The notes: generated by a model not told the origin, from the sequence alone. 64,000 nt of DNA from Cymbidium sinense (GCA_021442155.1 CM038228.1:83902114-83966113), one strand, 5' to 3'. Shown: positions 23,988 to 37,060, counted from the first letter of the stretch. Program-made: numbers and translations.

Positions 23988-25176
23988 TTCAATCATGAAT
24001 CTTCCAATCATTGATTAAAGTCAAGAAGCATTTCATCTAAGCAAATTTGTCTTGAAGCATTAGAGTCTTTAAAGTAAAGAAGCATTTTGCAAGATTATTT
24101 GAATTTCAATTTGATCCCATTTGATCAAAAGTGGACATAATGGGTTAAGCTTGAGTTTCATTTGGGTCAAATGACAAATTTGACCAAATTAGACTCAGTG
24201 GTGGGTTATATTATGATTAAGTGCCATTTCCAAATTATTTTGAATAATTAAATTAAAATTTTGATTTGGGTTCGAACCCAATAGGACCCACCTAAGTCAA
24301 ATCTATGCCAAATGGGTTGACTAGTTTTGACTTTGATTTGGTTTCTTTGTTTTAATTTGATTTCAATTTGGTTTATTTGGATTTATTTTTGGTTTAATCC
24401 AAATTAAAAGATTGGGTTGATTCCACCTAAGCCAATTAGGTTATATCAAACTCAAAGATGATGCCCTATGTCACTAAGTATAGTGTCTTAAGCATTGAAT
24501 TAGAAGATTCTTATTCGAGATTAGGACATCCTAATTATTGATTTCAAAATGATATTAACATCATTCAAAAATGAGGTCAACACTCATCAAGATCTTTAAA
24601 CAAGATTTTTTTCTCTTTATTTTTCTTAATATTCTTACTAGTTGGAAGAACTTTTCTCACTTCTTAATTGAACTTCATGTATTTCTTCTCTTGAAAACTA
24701 AAAGTCAAAATCTTCATTTGAACAATCAACTCTAAATTCTAGCTAGAAAACACCTCTAGCCAAAATCAACATAGGTTCTTTAATCTCTTTATCAAAGGAA
24801 TGAATCATATAAATAGTTGTTGAGAGATGATAAGATGGAGATGATTCATCTATGTCCTCACAAATGAATATGAATTTTTTGATAGAAGTTCTTTATTTTA
24901 GATATTTATTAGAAATTTGAACTTTACTTATGCTCACACTTCAACCAATATTTGAATGTGATACAATTATTGATAATGTCTTCCCAACATAAATGATATT
25001 CAGTTCTTCCAACTTTACCTTTCTTCGATCTTGAGAGTTGCATCTCTGGCTATAATAACATTTTTAAATATTTTTAAAATATTTTTGATGATTGCTTTCA
25101 TAAATGGATTAAATTTGTTTGATTTTTCTTAAAATGTTTATTTTGTTTAAGTAGATGATGATACAAGTGGTTTTTT

Positions 25177-25178
<2 letters not shown>
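23982..25178. other. A+T-rich DNA without recognised genes
   Basis: No frame over 60 codons. The stretch 24100-24480 has TTTGACC/GGGTCAAATG words like the 144-bp array at 9600-10358 and may be a decayed relative in the other orientation. Nothing else was recognised. Confidence 0.5.
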
Positions 25179-25229
<51 letters not shown>

Positions 25230-25242
25230 TGTGTGTGTGTGT
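25179..25242. repeat. (TG)n microsatellite
   Basis: About 31 TG units with one interruption (TAG at 25227-25229). Confidence 0.97.
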
Positions 25243-26014
25243 ATTTGTTGATTCCTTGGAGAGGTCATGGTAGTTGTTTATTCACTTCTCTTAGAAGTTT
25301 GAGAAGGATTTTTAATTTTTTTATAATTCTCTTCTTTGAGGATCAAAGATGTCTTCTCGTAGAGATTAAAAACTTTCATGTGCAATTTCTCAAAAATATT
25401 GATAGATGAGAGCTTTAAAAGCAAAGCTATTGGTATAGTAATGAAATCAAATAGCAGCTCAACAACATGATTTTCTTAGATGGTGGCTGCATTAATGGCC
25501 ACATTCTTCTATTTTATATAAAATCCACTGATGACATAAAAGGCTTCTACTGAGAGGTCATGAGGTTATTACTTATTTATGAAATCTCATGAATCTTTTG
25601 ATTAAAACTTCTTCCAATTCTTCAAATCTTTAAATCACCATTGGATAATCTAATATACCACAAGAAGTCAAATCCTAAAAAAAGGGCAAAGAGACACAAT
25701 AAGAACATTGTTATTATCATTTTGCAACATAAAGCTCTATATTGAGCAAGATGTTGCCCGGTTTGTAGCTTTAATGAATTATGAAATTTGGTGGAACAAA
25801 ACCCTTAGGAAAAAAATTGACTCATATTCTTTTAAATATGGCTTCTTTACTAATACAAGATTCTTTTTATCAGGCCATCATGGCAACTTTAACATATACC
25901 ACCATTGATCTAATGTGAACATAAGATAATGGGGCATTTAGATATGTAGCCATAACTATAAAAATAACATGGATTTGTGGTTGGCTATTATAACTGATTT
26001 TATTGAATAAGCAT
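25243..26014. other. A+T-rich DNA without recognised genes
   Basis: One open stretch of 66 codons (25708-25908, plus) has no family resemblance and is probably chance. Confidence 0.5.
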
Positions 26015-26480
26015 GGTTTTTTTTTTATATAAAAGTCATGCTTTCATTGATGAAGTGTAAGATTACAAAATAATTTCTTTAACAAAAGGTAAGCTTAAAT
26101 TGTCCCCCAAAACAAAAAATTTTGCAATTTCATTAACTCAAATAATTGAGGTAAACTACATGATTTTTTCTTTCTTGGCTAGGAGGTCAACTGCTTTGTT
26201 TCCATCTTAGTAGATGTGAGTGTCACCTCAATTTCAAAGCTGATATACCAAATGCTCATGGGAATATAAGTTATCTTCTATGGGGGGAACTTTTTTTTTG
26301 TTATATACTTCCATGCTAATCCCTTAGGATTCCCCCTGAATTAACTATTGGTCTATTAGCTCTGATTGATACATTAATGTTGACTTTTAGCCAAAATGCT
26401 CTTGGTTTAATCCAATAAAATAGTGTGTGAGTGGTGCTATTCTTTCTGCTAATTTGGCCCAGAAACTGTAAGCCCTCTTC
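26015..26480 (-). pseudogene. 3' end of a LINE with RNase H domain
   Basis: On the minus strand the stretch ends in a 10-A tail (T run at 26018-26028). Near 26160-26215 the frame reads HIY*DGNKAVDLLAKK, the hallmark C-terminal motif (HI.REGN..AD.LAK) of the RNase H carried by plant L1-type LINEs. Upstream (about 26340) ANRPIVNSGGILRD fits the RNase H middle part, but stops and frameshifts intervene and the catalytic aspartate at the domain start is not seen. No reverse transcriptase was recognised in 26480-26700, so this looks like a 5'-truncated insertion. Confidence 0.7.
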
Positions 26481-27879
26481 TCTTTTCAAGTTTGAGTTGC
26501 TAAAGATTCCATTACTTTGTGCATTTTGAAGGTAAGTATAAATTTGTTAGTAATTGCATAGCTGATAAAGAAACTCACAAGTATAATAAGAGATTTTTCA
26601 TTAACATCAACAAAGGAGTCCATTTCAAAGAACTTATTTGACAGTTGTTCACATAATAAGCATGACATAAGGAGGTAATAATATAATCTAAGTGATTCAA
26701 AAGTTGGATATTAACATGCTTAAGATCCAATAAACACAAAAAATTATGCATTCAACTTAAAATAATGAAAAGGAAAAACTTATAGCATCCAAATTAAGTC
26801 ATTTAGAGAAGATTTACCCACAAGAGTATACTTAAGAGTGACTACCACTTCATCACCATTAAATAGTACATCTTTAGGTTTGTTGATAAAATGTTGAGGA
26901 CTAATTGACTACTTGGTAAGACCACGGGTATAAGCACCTATAAAACACTATAATTTGTCAACCCACATAACACTATTGAGAGAAGAAACTCCACCACCTT
27001 TGGTTCTTGATCTTAGGGTTAACCCTTTTAGAAAACGTTCAAAAAGTTCACTTGATGTGAAGCTCAAAATTATATTGCAAGACTTTGTCAAGAAGTAGAG
27101 GTTCACCCACATTCAACAACCCCATTGACGTGATCCTCCTATGAATTCACCTCACTCACCAAAATGAGAGAATAACTTAGAGTTGTCAAATTAACTAAGG
27201 ACCTCTAACTGGCAAGATCTTTGAAGGAACAATTTCCTTTTTTGGCTCTCATTCTGCTTCATCTTCATTGACTAGATAATTTTTGGATTAAAGATTCAAT
27301 TCATGTATACCATCTTCCCCTTAGCATTTGATTTGTCCTCTTCATCAAGACAGTGGCCATGGAGCTCTCAAGGTTTCTCAACCTTAAAGTGGAGATAAAC
27401 ATACCTCTTGGCTATTTGAGAAAGATAATCTATAAAGGTAGAGTTTGAAAGATAGAGTAAAAATAAAACTTCTCTGAATGAAAGCTTTTAATCCATATTT
27501 ATGAACACTCATGGTGCTGGTATGTAAAGTTAAATCAAGATAGATTAGTTAAGAATAATTTGAATATTAATTAAATTCATACTTTAATTCCCTTATCCTA
27601 AAAAAATATTTTCAAAGAGATAGCAAAATTATTGAATTAGTTAAAATCATATAAACTAATGTGTTATATATTTATATATAATAACAGTTTAATATTAAGA
27701 TAAAAGTGATCTAGCTTAAACTTTATAAGATCTAAAGTATGCTGAGTAGTTGAAAAGAGCACTTTCCATGCTTTGTCTGTTGCGTATAACAGCTGGTTAT
27801 ATTTAACAATTGCATGATATATTCAAGAGCATACTGTTTTATCAAATATTTAACACTGGACGTGCATGCATATAATTGG
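26481..27879. other. A+T-rich DNA without recognised genes
   Basis: One minus-strand frame of 60 codons (26486-26668) could be further LINE sequence but shows no motif. The remainder shows no gene, RNA or repeat that I can support. Confidence 0.5.
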
Positions 27880-27968
27880 AGAGGGAAAAGGAGAGAGAGA
27901 GAGACCGAGACGGGGAAGAGAGAGAAGAGAGAGAAGAGAGGGAAGAGAGAGAAGAGAGAGAGAGAGAC
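27880..27968. repeat. (GA)n-rich low-complexity tract
   Basis: Imperfect GAGAGAGAGA / GGAAGAGAGAGAAGAG purine run. It creates a spurious arginine/glutamate-rich frame at 27814-28101. Confidence 0.93.
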
Positions 27969-28061
27969 TTATTGCCATCATCAATTGGTTTTTATATCGG
28001 TAAGCGTAAAAGATCTTTTAAATTTGATGAAGATAGGCTGTAATTATTGTGTACAGAAGCT

Positions 28062-28847
28062 AGTTAGTCATAATCAGAGCTCTTATAATCTAATAAAATA
28101 GTTAAGCCTTCTAAAGATCTTCTACGTTACCTATTTTTTATATTATATAAAATAAAATTTGATGATATATATATATATTAATATATATATTTATAGTGAT
28201 TAACCAAAATTTTCATTGAACAATAAAGTTGCAACCTGAAAAAATAATAAATTTTCTAGATTCGCTTTGCGGGTCCCGTAATTAAGAAGATATAGAGATT
28301 AAATATAAAATTAATGAATATTTATTATTATTATTATTTTATATATTCAATAAATTAAGAGCTGTTGGATCAATTTTATATTTTATATTTTTATTTTAAT
28401 GATATTTTTAAATTATATTTATTTAATATATTTTAACTTTTTATTTTCAAAAATAAATAATATCATTTTTAAAAAGAATTAAAACATTTAAAAATATTTC
28501 GAATTTTTAAAAATAATAATAATCATTAAATATATTTTCCATTAATTTAAAAAAAGTCAATAAGATGAGGTTAATCAGATCAAATCTTGCGGTTAGGGTA
28601 TATCAGGTTTTTTTTTGGGAAGAAGGTGTAGCTCTTTTGTGTTGCGTCCCATCAACATAATTCTTACAGAGGGTCAATCGACATTTAAGAGAGAGAGGAG
28701 TTTTTGAGCTTTTGGCAGCTCAAATGATACAAATAGTCCTGATAATTACTTTGGCAGATCTAGTGCCAATGATGGCCTCGGTAATCTAGCGCCTAATTTC
28801 TCCGCCTACTATTTAATGCGAGATGATCCGAGCGTCCCACATTTAAC
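28062..28847. repeat. Direct repeat, copy 1
   Basis: From AGTTAGTCATAATC to GAGCGTCCCACATTT this stretch aligns with 30316-31022. Shared phrases include GCCTTCTAMAGATCTT, TATTCAATAAATTAAGAGC, TGTTGGATCAATTTTATA and AATATTTCGAATTTTTAAA. Copy 1 has an extra (TA)-containing ~110 bases near 28165-28290. The last ~250 bases are the left arm and loop of the foldback element. Confidence 0.85.
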
Positions 28848-29027
28848 AGATTACCGAGGGCCATCATTGGCACTAGATCTGTCAAAGTAATTATCAGGAC
28901 TATTTGTATCATTTCAGCCGCCAAAAAGCTCAAAGATAGATAGCTCGCCTCTCCTTAAATGTCGACCCCTCTGTCCCGCAAAAGAATTATGGTCATACCC
29001 AAAAGAGCTACAGATAAACCTGATATA
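28599..29027. mobile_element. Foldback element (two ~185-bp inverted arms, 60-bp loop)
   Basis: Arms 28599-28787 and 28848-29027 are inverted copies. Matching phrases include TATATCAGGTTT, TGTAGCTCTTTTG, CATAATTCTT, GATACAAATAGTCCTGA, TAATTACTTTG and GATCTAGTGCCAATGATGG. The loop is 28788-28847. It does not code. Either a MITE-like foldback transposon or an inverted duplication could give this. Confidence 0.85.
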
Positions 29028-30315
29028 TTTTTTCCCAAAAAAAAAAGGTCGCGGTGAAAGAGCCTCCGTTCGCTATCTGACGATAATCACAAACCCACTA
29101 CGCCAGGTCAAGATTCATAGTTCTAAAGGTCTAGCTCAACAAGCATATGGCCGAAGTTCGACGCTCTCCTCACAAGCACAGAAAAGGCCGAAAGAAGCTC
29201 GTCCAAATGACGATGCTCAATCTCAAACCATATCCAAATTTTAGATTACAAACAACCAAGATCCAAGAGATCTCTCTACTTGATCGATAAATCAAGGTAA
29301 GTTGAGGAAATGCTCAATTCAGGACTGCCTCAAATCAACCTTCATACTACCTGCAAGGTAATATTTCAATATATTTCTCATTTGATCTGATCAAGTTCAA
29401 AGCACAGATCAAAGTCTATCTCCTCATCAAGTCCGTCAAAGCGGAAGCATATGACCGAGGAAGCAATTCCATAGTTCATACAAAGCCGATGGCCTAACTA
29501 AAGGAATTGTGTGTGGTTATTCGATCTATTAAAGCATACGCTGCTAAATAACTCAACATCGCTATAAGCCGGAAAGTCGGGTCATCTCAGTATCCTCCAA
29601 CTCCAAAGTAGCAAGTACTGTGGTTCAACCGTCAGTTTATGGAGTGCATACACTTCCGACAAGTCAATGTTGACAAATGTCAATCCTTCATCAAGTCACA
29701 AGCTCAAAGGTAGACAAGAATTTTAAATTTGTTCAAGCATGGATAAATCGATTCAACTGAGTCCTTCATCAAAACAAGTAGACAAATTCCTCCTTCAAAC
29801 CCAACCAAGCATGAAGCTAGGATTCGAAGAAGCTCAAATCTGCAATGACATAAAAAAGGAGATCTTCAACAAAGCCATTGAAGCAGATAGTAGATGGTGC
29901 AAGAACTCTTCTCAATCCGACAAGTCGATTCTAATAAATCGGTAAAGTCTGTCATTTAGTATGTCCTAAATAAGGCAGCATACTAATGACAAATCCTGTC
30001 AAAGTTTTGAAAGCTACGGCAAGATTGCGCTCTGATCTTATTCGTCGATCTGGTATATCCCGATATATAAAAAATGGGATACATTAAATCCCACGCAGCT
30101 TTTCAGTAGTCGTCAGTGTTAACGCGACAGAGAGTACAGCAACTCATCGATAAAACCACTTCAGTCATAGCACCGAGAATTAAGGATCTCATCGCTATCG
30201 CCTTATTGTTATTGTTCTTCGCCTTATTGCATTCGGAGATATTCGAGATCAAGTCGTAAGAACTCGATTTCTGGTCAATCAATTAAGTTGGTAAAACATC
30301 AACCTCTACATCTTA
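29028..30315. other. Unclassified segment between the direct repeats
   Basis: Less A+T-rich than its surroundings, with no coding frame of note (one 68-codon frame, 29739-29945, no match). A TATA-like run lies at 30062-30070 (ATATATAAAA), followed by mixed sequence ending near GGTAAAACATC, which recalls the 3' half of an LTR. No partner LTR or target duplication was found, so the call stays open. Confidence 0.4.
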
Positions 30316-31022
30316 AGTTAGTCATAATCGGCCCTTCTAAAGATAGCTAAGCCTTCTACAGATCTTTTACGCTTACCTATCTTTTATGTTATATAAAATA
30401 AAATTTGATCGTTGCCGGTCCAGTAGAGATTAAATATAAAATAAATGAATATTTATTATTATTATTATTTTATATATTCAATAAATTAAGAGCTGTTGGA
30501 TCAATTTTATATTTTATATTTTTATTTTAATGATATTTTTAAATTATATTTATTTAATATATTTTAACTTTTTATTTTCAAAATAAATAACATCATTTTT
30601 AAAAAGAATTAAAACATTTAAAAATATTTCGAATTTTTAAAAATAATAATAATTATCATTAAATATATTTTCGATTAATTTAGAAAAAGTCAATGAGACG
30701 AGGTTAAACAGATCAAATCTTGAGGTTAGGGTATATCAGGTTTTTTTTTTGGAAAAATATATATCAGATTTATCTGTAGCTTTTTTGGGTGCTCCTGCGA
30801 CCAACCATCAGCATAATTCTTTTGCGGGACAGAGGGGTCAATCGACATTTAAGGGAGAGAGACAGGCTGAGCTATCTATCTTTGAGCTTTTTGGCGGCTG
30901 AAATGATACAACTAGTCCTGATAATTACTTTGGCAGATCTAGTGCCAATGATGCCTCGATAATCTAGCCCTTAATTTCTCCACTTATTATTTAATGCGAG
31001 ATGATCGGAGCGTCCCACATTT
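30316..31022. repeat. Direct repeat, copy 2
   Basis: Aligns with 28062-28847. It carries the left arm and loop of the foldback element (30732-31022) but not the right arm; after CCCACATTT it passes into unrelated A+T-rich DNA. Confidence 0.85.
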
Positions 31023-32239
31023 CTGCGAATACAAATTAAATAATATATATATATATATATATATGAATTATTTTTTTTTGAAAAAAATTATATTTCTGAA
31101 TCAGATCTGAGCAGTATAAGAGAAAAAAATTCTATGATAATTATTCGTATTTTAATAATTTTGATTAAAAAAACTTTATCTTGAGATTAATCTCTTTGAA
31201 AATAATTTTTATATCTAAATTTTACATTTAATCAATTTTTTTTCTTTAATCATTTAAAAGATGAACAAACAAAATTAAAAATTTATTTATAGATTAAATA
31301 TATTTTGAAATTTAAAATTTTATAATTAAAATGATTCTCTTCCTATAATAATATTACAATATAAAATTTATCAAATAAAATAGACCATGCATTAGATCCA
31401 ATTTTCCTTCCTATTTATTCTTTATTAACATGCATCACAACATGTTCATAATGGCTTCAGCCTACTTTGGAGGGGCGTATTATTTGCTGTCTATCATCCT
31501 CTCTATGAGTGTGTGATCATGGTGCCAGTGATGGTAATGAGATGGATCCATTTGCACATAACCTGTCTAACAAGATTAAAATTTCTATGATGAAATTTAT
31601 AAATTATTTATTTTATGAGCTAAATGAGTAATTACTTTACTCCGAAGAACATAAAAATTGTAACGCAAAGCATATATCATTATTATTTTTTTTCCAAAAA
31701 TTCATCCTTATAAATTTTAAATCCAATGGTTGATATTATTCCATGTATTCGATGTGTTAAACCCCGATCTTGACTCAATTTCATTGCTTGCTTTATCCTC
31801 TTTATATTTGTCTCGCGACTCTTGACATCAAGACTTTTATATTTCATTGCTCGTCAATGCCTCTCTGACTCTCTCTTCTTTTAATCTCAAATCTCTCAGC
31901 TCTTGCCTTCTCACTGCTTGAATAAAGTCTATTCCACTGCTCAGCATTATTGTTGGCCGCCTAATGCAAGCTGACTCTTTCTCTATTTCTCGCTCGGTCT
32001 CTCACTCAACACAAGTTACTCGTAACCTAGGAAAAATTTATAGTTTTTTAAGGGTTAATGTGATTACTTTTTCTTTGTGTTCCACGTGTTTTACTTTATT
32101 ATCATATTTATGTAGATTTATTCTCTATTAGTTTAAGTTTTAGTTGAATGAGTTCAATGATTCAATTAGTTTAATGTTTGATCCATTTTATCATTCAGTA
32201 TTGAAGGAAGTTAATAGGATATGTTTTTTGGTGAATGAG
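31023..32239. other. A+T-rich DNA without recognised genes
   Basis: Contains a short (TA)n at 31041-31064 and a pyrimidine-rich CTCTCTGACTCTCTCTTC-type stretch at 31850-32010. The latter resembles a 5' leader, but no open frame follows. Confidence 0.5.
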
Positions 32240-32415
32240 TTTTTTTTTTTTTGGAAGGGTATCCACCCAACACCCCACCCATCTTATGGGTGAGGATATT
32301 ATTGTGACTAATCTCCTAGGGGCCTAGTGTCACATTCATCACATACGCGTGTCGGGCCCCACTTTAATTTCCACCATTACGAATAGGCGTTTTGGGGCCT
32401 GTCACTACTTGGAGA
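32240..32415 (-). mobile_element. SINE related to the one at 10540 (minus strand)
   Basis: Read on the minus strand it has CACTAGGCCCCTAGGAGATT, AGTCACA, ATAAGATGGGTGGGG, GGGTGGATACCC and a 13-A tail (T run 32240-32252). This is the same 3' half as the SINE at 10540-10745. The 5' half does not match and no duplication was found, so it may be a chimeric or older copy. Confidence 0.7.
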
Positions 32416-32955
32416 TTTTTTTTTTTTGCATTATTTTAATTTACTTGTTGGGTTATGTGAAATGTTATTTAATGGAAGTGAGGAATACGAGAGATTTCTA
32501 GTCACATGTTTCCTCATGCTAGAGAATTCAATTTCTAATTTATTAGTCGATAAGATTTTTTATCAAAATTAATAGCTCATAATGTTAGTTTATTTTTTTA
32601 ATTCAATGATTTCATATAATTGAGATTTCTACCCTCAACCAGGTTATGTTTTTGCTGATTTCTTTAGGATTTTTCTTGTCCCTTGATGACCTACACCCTT
32701 TTGGTGTGTTCCATGCTCATTGATGGCATCAATATTTGTGAATCTGCTTATGGAACAGTTTGACGAGTTAGTGAATTTATTTATTTTCTTTTTTCTTATA
32801 CTACAATGTAAATATTTACTTTTTGATGTGGGATTTGGATTTTGGACGGTGATCAGTTTTGGATTTTATGGCTGATGCAATATTTTTTGCTTTTTAGTTC
32901 CTTCGATCAGATGGCCTAATCAACTTAGGAGCTTTCAGTTTAAACTTAAGTATGC
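32416..32955. other. A+T-rich DNA without recognised genes
   Basis: No open frame or repeat that I can support. Confidence 0.5.
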
Positions 32956-32959
32956 TTTT

Positions 32960-33110
32960 GAGTTATGCTATTGGATCTTCGCTCCTTTTTGGTGATTGAT
33001 TTGAGCCACATTTCTCCTTCTATTGGATCTTCTCTCCTTTTGGTGCTTGGTTTGAGTAACATTTCTTCTTCTATTGAATCTTCTCTCCTTTTGCTGATTA
33101 GTTCTTTCTA
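32960..33110. repeat. Short tandem repeat, ~53-bp unit, about 2.7 copies
   Basis: TTCTATTGGATCTTCTCTCC, TTTTGGTGMTTGRTTTGAG and YACATTTCTYCTTC recur with starts near 32967, 33018 and 33069. It gives a spurious lysine/arginine-rich frame on the minus strand (32968-33171). Confidence 0.8.
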
Positions 33111-33929
33111 TTGGACTGTTCAAGCAACCTAGGAGAAATTTTGGGTGGCTGCAAATGATTTTACTTAGCAACTTATTTCTTTGTGCTCCGAGCCTCTAAG
33201 TTCTTGTTATTTTTAATTGTTTTTAGTTTTGTAACATTTGTTCCAAAATTATTTTTTACAATTATTTTAAATTTTATAATTTTAGTTTCATTTGTCACAC
33301 TCATAATTTTAGAATGGAACTTTCTAAAAGTAGACCTTATATTTCAACATATAGTGTTTGTAAAAATGTGGATAAAGAATGAAATCACTTAAGTGAATTG
33401 AAAGGTTCTCAAAGAATATATATATATATATATATAAGTGTTCACATTGTGTAACTGTATACAAAAGTAGAGATATTAATATAATGAAATAACATCTTGT
33501 CGAAGTGAAAGGTAATATTACAACATGCAAAAGTGTCAAGTAATATTCATTATCAAATGCAAGAAAATCTAAAACAAATATCTAAAAGAAGTTAGGAAGA
33601 AAAAAAAAAGAGTATGAATTTATATCATGATTTAGCCACTGATAAAGAGATGGGTTCTAACTCTCTTTTCAGAACACAAAGTTCTTCTGCACAAGATAGA
33701 GTCTTGATAAAGACAGAAAAGAGAAAGATTACTACAGTATAAAATTACTTTGATCTTAGAATAAAATTAGAAGCACAATCATCATTAAAAAGTATGTTAA
33801 CATCAAAAAATGTTATACATCATGCTAATTTGGTTATTGTTAGATGTTTTTTTTTATTATAGCATTCACATAAATGTTTTAAATTCATATTTTGCATAAA
33901 AAGCTATTGACGTAATCACAGTTATTGGG
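33111..33929. other. A+T-rich DNA without recognised genes
   Basis: Contains a (TA)n run at 33415-33436. Frames at 33183-33392 and 33324-33539 show no family resemblance. Confidence 0.5.
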
Positions 33930-34790
33930 TTTGGCTATCAACTACTTTCTTTTTATAGAATGAGAGTACAATTATTAAAATATTACAAAGAAGAATGTAG
34001 ATTGCTTGTGGAGTCATATAGGAGTTGTTGGAAAGGTATTGGATGCATATCAATGATTGATGGATGGATACACAAATAACGTAAAACATTGATCATTTTT
34101 TTATTTGTTATCCATAAGATGTCTCTTTTTAAAAATTTGTCCATGCATCTTATATTAAGAAAGATGTAACAACATTATGTTCTCTATTTATTAAAGTTGT
34201 TGAGTGAGTGGATTTTGAGAATGTGGTGCATATAATAACTGATAATATTGAGAACTTCAAGAAGGTTGAAAACTTATTACATGAAAAGTATCGCAACAAA
34301 TGTCGATTGCCTTGTGCTGCACATTGCCTTACTAGCTTGGTTACGAGAAAGACTTGATTGAAAAGAGATTGTGCATTTTAGTGAACAAAATCTGTGACTA
34401 TTTTCATCACTTTGAAGAGTGTTTATGAGCATAAATATGATTTACAGGAATTGTTACCAACAAATTCAAAGTTGGCTAAAATTATAAAGAGAAAACAAGT
34501 GGCTACTATTATTTTGGATTCTAAATTATAGAATGATTGCTTTACAATGTCAAAGTTATCTATGACTCTAATAAGGTCAATATTCTTAGTTTCTTACTTA
34601 TAATTTTGTATTTTGAAACATGAAACATTCATAATATCAACTTTCTACATTATTTAATAATTTGTATGTTTATAGGGGGCTTTAAATAGTTGATTCTGAT
34701 GATATATTAATAATGGCATGCAAAAAAATATGAAAGGCAATAAAAAAGCATGTTCGTGAATATGAAAATATTGTATAAATTATATATTTG
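33930..34790 (+). pseudogene. hAT-type transposase relic (DUF659 region)
   Basis: Across three frames the plus strand gives, in order, a lysine/tyrosine-rich start, SMIDGWIHK (about 34060; family form C.DGWT), NVVHIITDN-like sequence (about 34230), a CAAHC-like LPCAAHCL (34310-34330), TFITLKSVYEHKYDLQELL (about 34400-34460), AKIIKRKQVATIILDSK (34475-34530) and VDSDD (about 34692). This is the order in plant hAT transposases with DUF659. Stops and frameshifts are frequent, and no dimerisation domain or terminal repeats were found. It would have cut and pasted its parent element. Confidence 0.8.
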
Positions 34791-35529
34791 CATCATAAAG
34801 AATAGATAAGATAGTCAACTTTGACAAGGTATTCATGTAGACGTTTAATTTTTAAGGCATAATTTTTAAACTAAACCTCATTAGTGATTTAATTAGCTAA
34901 TTAGGTAGAATAAAAAAAAATTAGTAAAATAGGTTTAGTGGCTAAATGGCGATGGCGGATGCCCGGTCGGCGCCGATAGCCAAGTAACCTGCTCTTCCCA
35001 ATTTAGATCAGGCAAGCTCTCGGGTTTCCTGTTCTCTTCGTTTATTTGCTCGTTCTTTTCTGATCCATGCGATCCATGTCGGGGATCCATCGCCACCAGA
35101 AAGTCGTCCGGCCAAGGTGCTCGGGCCAGTCGCCACCAGAAAGTAGCTTGAATCTCGTCGATGTAATTCCAATTTAATTCCAAATGTAAAATGTGTTACA
35201 ATGAATCAGAGACAATACAAGGCGATAAAATAGCAAGAAAATGAATATCATGTAAAATTCCGAAGGTCAGGGGGGGGACTCAGATCAGCAAAAACTGGAA
35301 TGTTCATCTACCAAAATTCATCAAAGATGAGATCGGCGAAAGGAGGAGTCTACGGTTGCCATCGCAACCATCTAGTGGGAGCTAGAAACACCACAAAATG
35401 AATACTACCCAGTTGCCATGGCGGCCTCAAACACAACCAATGTAGAATAGTCGCAAAACATTGATCATCATCGTCCACCTTCCAAAACCGAGACCATAGG
35501 GCATAGGAAAAATAGAGAAATAAGAACTG
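34791..35529. other. No recognised gene
   Basis: Contains an 82-codon minus-strand frame (34935-35183) without family resemblance. Part of it may be the 3' untranslated end of the LINE on its right. Confidence 0.45.
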
Positions 35530-37060
35530 AGGGAGAAGAGGAGATAGTTAAGGGGGCTTGAAGCTACACCACATTTGAATCAATTCCTTAACATGACAAG
35601 GCCAAGAATCCTTAATCTTCCATCTCTGGAATTTTGCCGCAACCCTCGCACGAATCTGTGAGATAAGAGAGGAGGAGGGGGAAGAGTTTAGAGAAAAAAA
35701 TGATTATTTCTTTCTCTCCAAATAGAGTAGACCATAGTGGCGGTGTCGTGAAGCGATAATTGTGCATAAGATCATCCAGCTCGGACTTGTTGGAGAGAGG
35801 GCGCATAAGAAGAAATTGATCGTTAGGAATCATTATTCGACAGTTTCATGGAAAAGGACATTCAAAAAGTGAGAATGCGATTTGAGGTGAGTGGCAGAAA
35901 CAAGTAGTGAGGTCCCAAGACCCCTTTTAGCCAATAGATGTAATTTTGAGACCACTGTATGCCATCCAACAAGAAGTGCAAAGTTAATAGCATGTCCCTT
36001 AAACCAAATTTCATTGCTCCAGAAACATTGGGGTGAGATTCAAACCGCATCCCATTCTTGCTAGAGGGCTGCTTTAAGTAGCACCACAGAATTGTGTCTT
36101 TCCCACCCAGAATCAAGGAGGAGGTAATGGAGTTAGAGCATCCCAGGTGAGCAGATGTAAAGCCAGAGGGGAGGTTCCAGAGTCCATTCAAAATAATAGA
36201 ACTGAAGTTTGGCATTGGGATAACCCATAAATTGGGGCCCTTTTGTCCCCAAGATCGATAATAGAGGAGCCACCGCACTAGAGGTCATGAAAGAGGGAGA
36301 AGTTCTAGCCCGCCAATACGTAAGTGAGCTTTCCTTTAAATTTGGTAGCCGTTTGTTTGATCTCTTTTCAGAGGGGTGAAGCTCTATAAGTGGAAGGATT
36401 CCATATTGAAGTGTATTTCGACTTACACCATTTAGCAAAAGGGGATTCCTCTTGACAAAGTCTCCAAAGAACTTTGATCTTACAGATCTGATTGAGGGAA
36501 GAAGTCGAGAGGAGACCAATACCACCTTTTTCTTTAGGGAGAGTAGTATATGCCCAGGAGAGGGTGTGTAGTTTTTTAGTTTCCCCTGAGTGGTAAAAGA
36601 AGTTTGCTATGAAAGAACAAAGTCTTTTAATTATCCCATTAGGAATTTTCATAGATCGAAACCAGTAGGAAAGATAGCCATTGACAGAGGATCTAATCAA
36701 TCAGAGTCTACCCTCTAGAGAGAGAAATTTACACTTCAGCCCAGAATGGAGTTTATCAAATAGGGGTTAAAATAGGCCATCTTTATGAGACCTACACAAG
36801 GGAGCCAAGGTATTGAAAGGAAAGGATTTTAGCTTAATATCAAGAATATTGATGAGCACAGGCGCCCTCCTACAATTTTTTGAAAAACATATAGAGCATT
36901 TAGAGTGGTTAACCTCTAACCCCAAATACTTTTTTAGGATTCTAAGATTAAGCTTAAGAGAATCAATTATAGAGCTGGATGCCTCCCACACTTTATTGTC
37001 ACAACAATATCCCCCAATTCTTATCTTCAAACTCTTACTTCGACCCTCTCCTTATTATTA
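35530..37060 (-). pseudogene. L1-type LINE reverse transcriptase, C-terminal part (5'-truncated, broken)
   Basis: Reading leftward from 37060, the relic begins just after where the (F/Y)ADD box should be. I see LGLEVNHSKCSICFSKNC (36930-36880), a PLCRSHKDGLF block, a stop-split GLKCKFLSLEGRL, SSVNGYLSYWFRSMKIPNG, KKLHTLSWAYTTLPKEKGG (36570-36520) and a tail with a degraded zinc-binding region (35640-36280). This order matches plant L1 (RVT_1 followed by zf-RVT). The 5' truncation is the normal outcome of target-primed integration. A poly-A end was not found. Confidence 0.88.

Noticed and set aside
27814..28101. Frame coding a strongly charged Glu/Arg protein
   Set aside because: The charged part is a (GA)n run; no motif elsewhere in the frame.
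31850..32010. 5' leader of a gene (pyrimidine-rich stretch)
   Set aside because: No coding frame, splice-supported exon or family match follows within the next kilobase.
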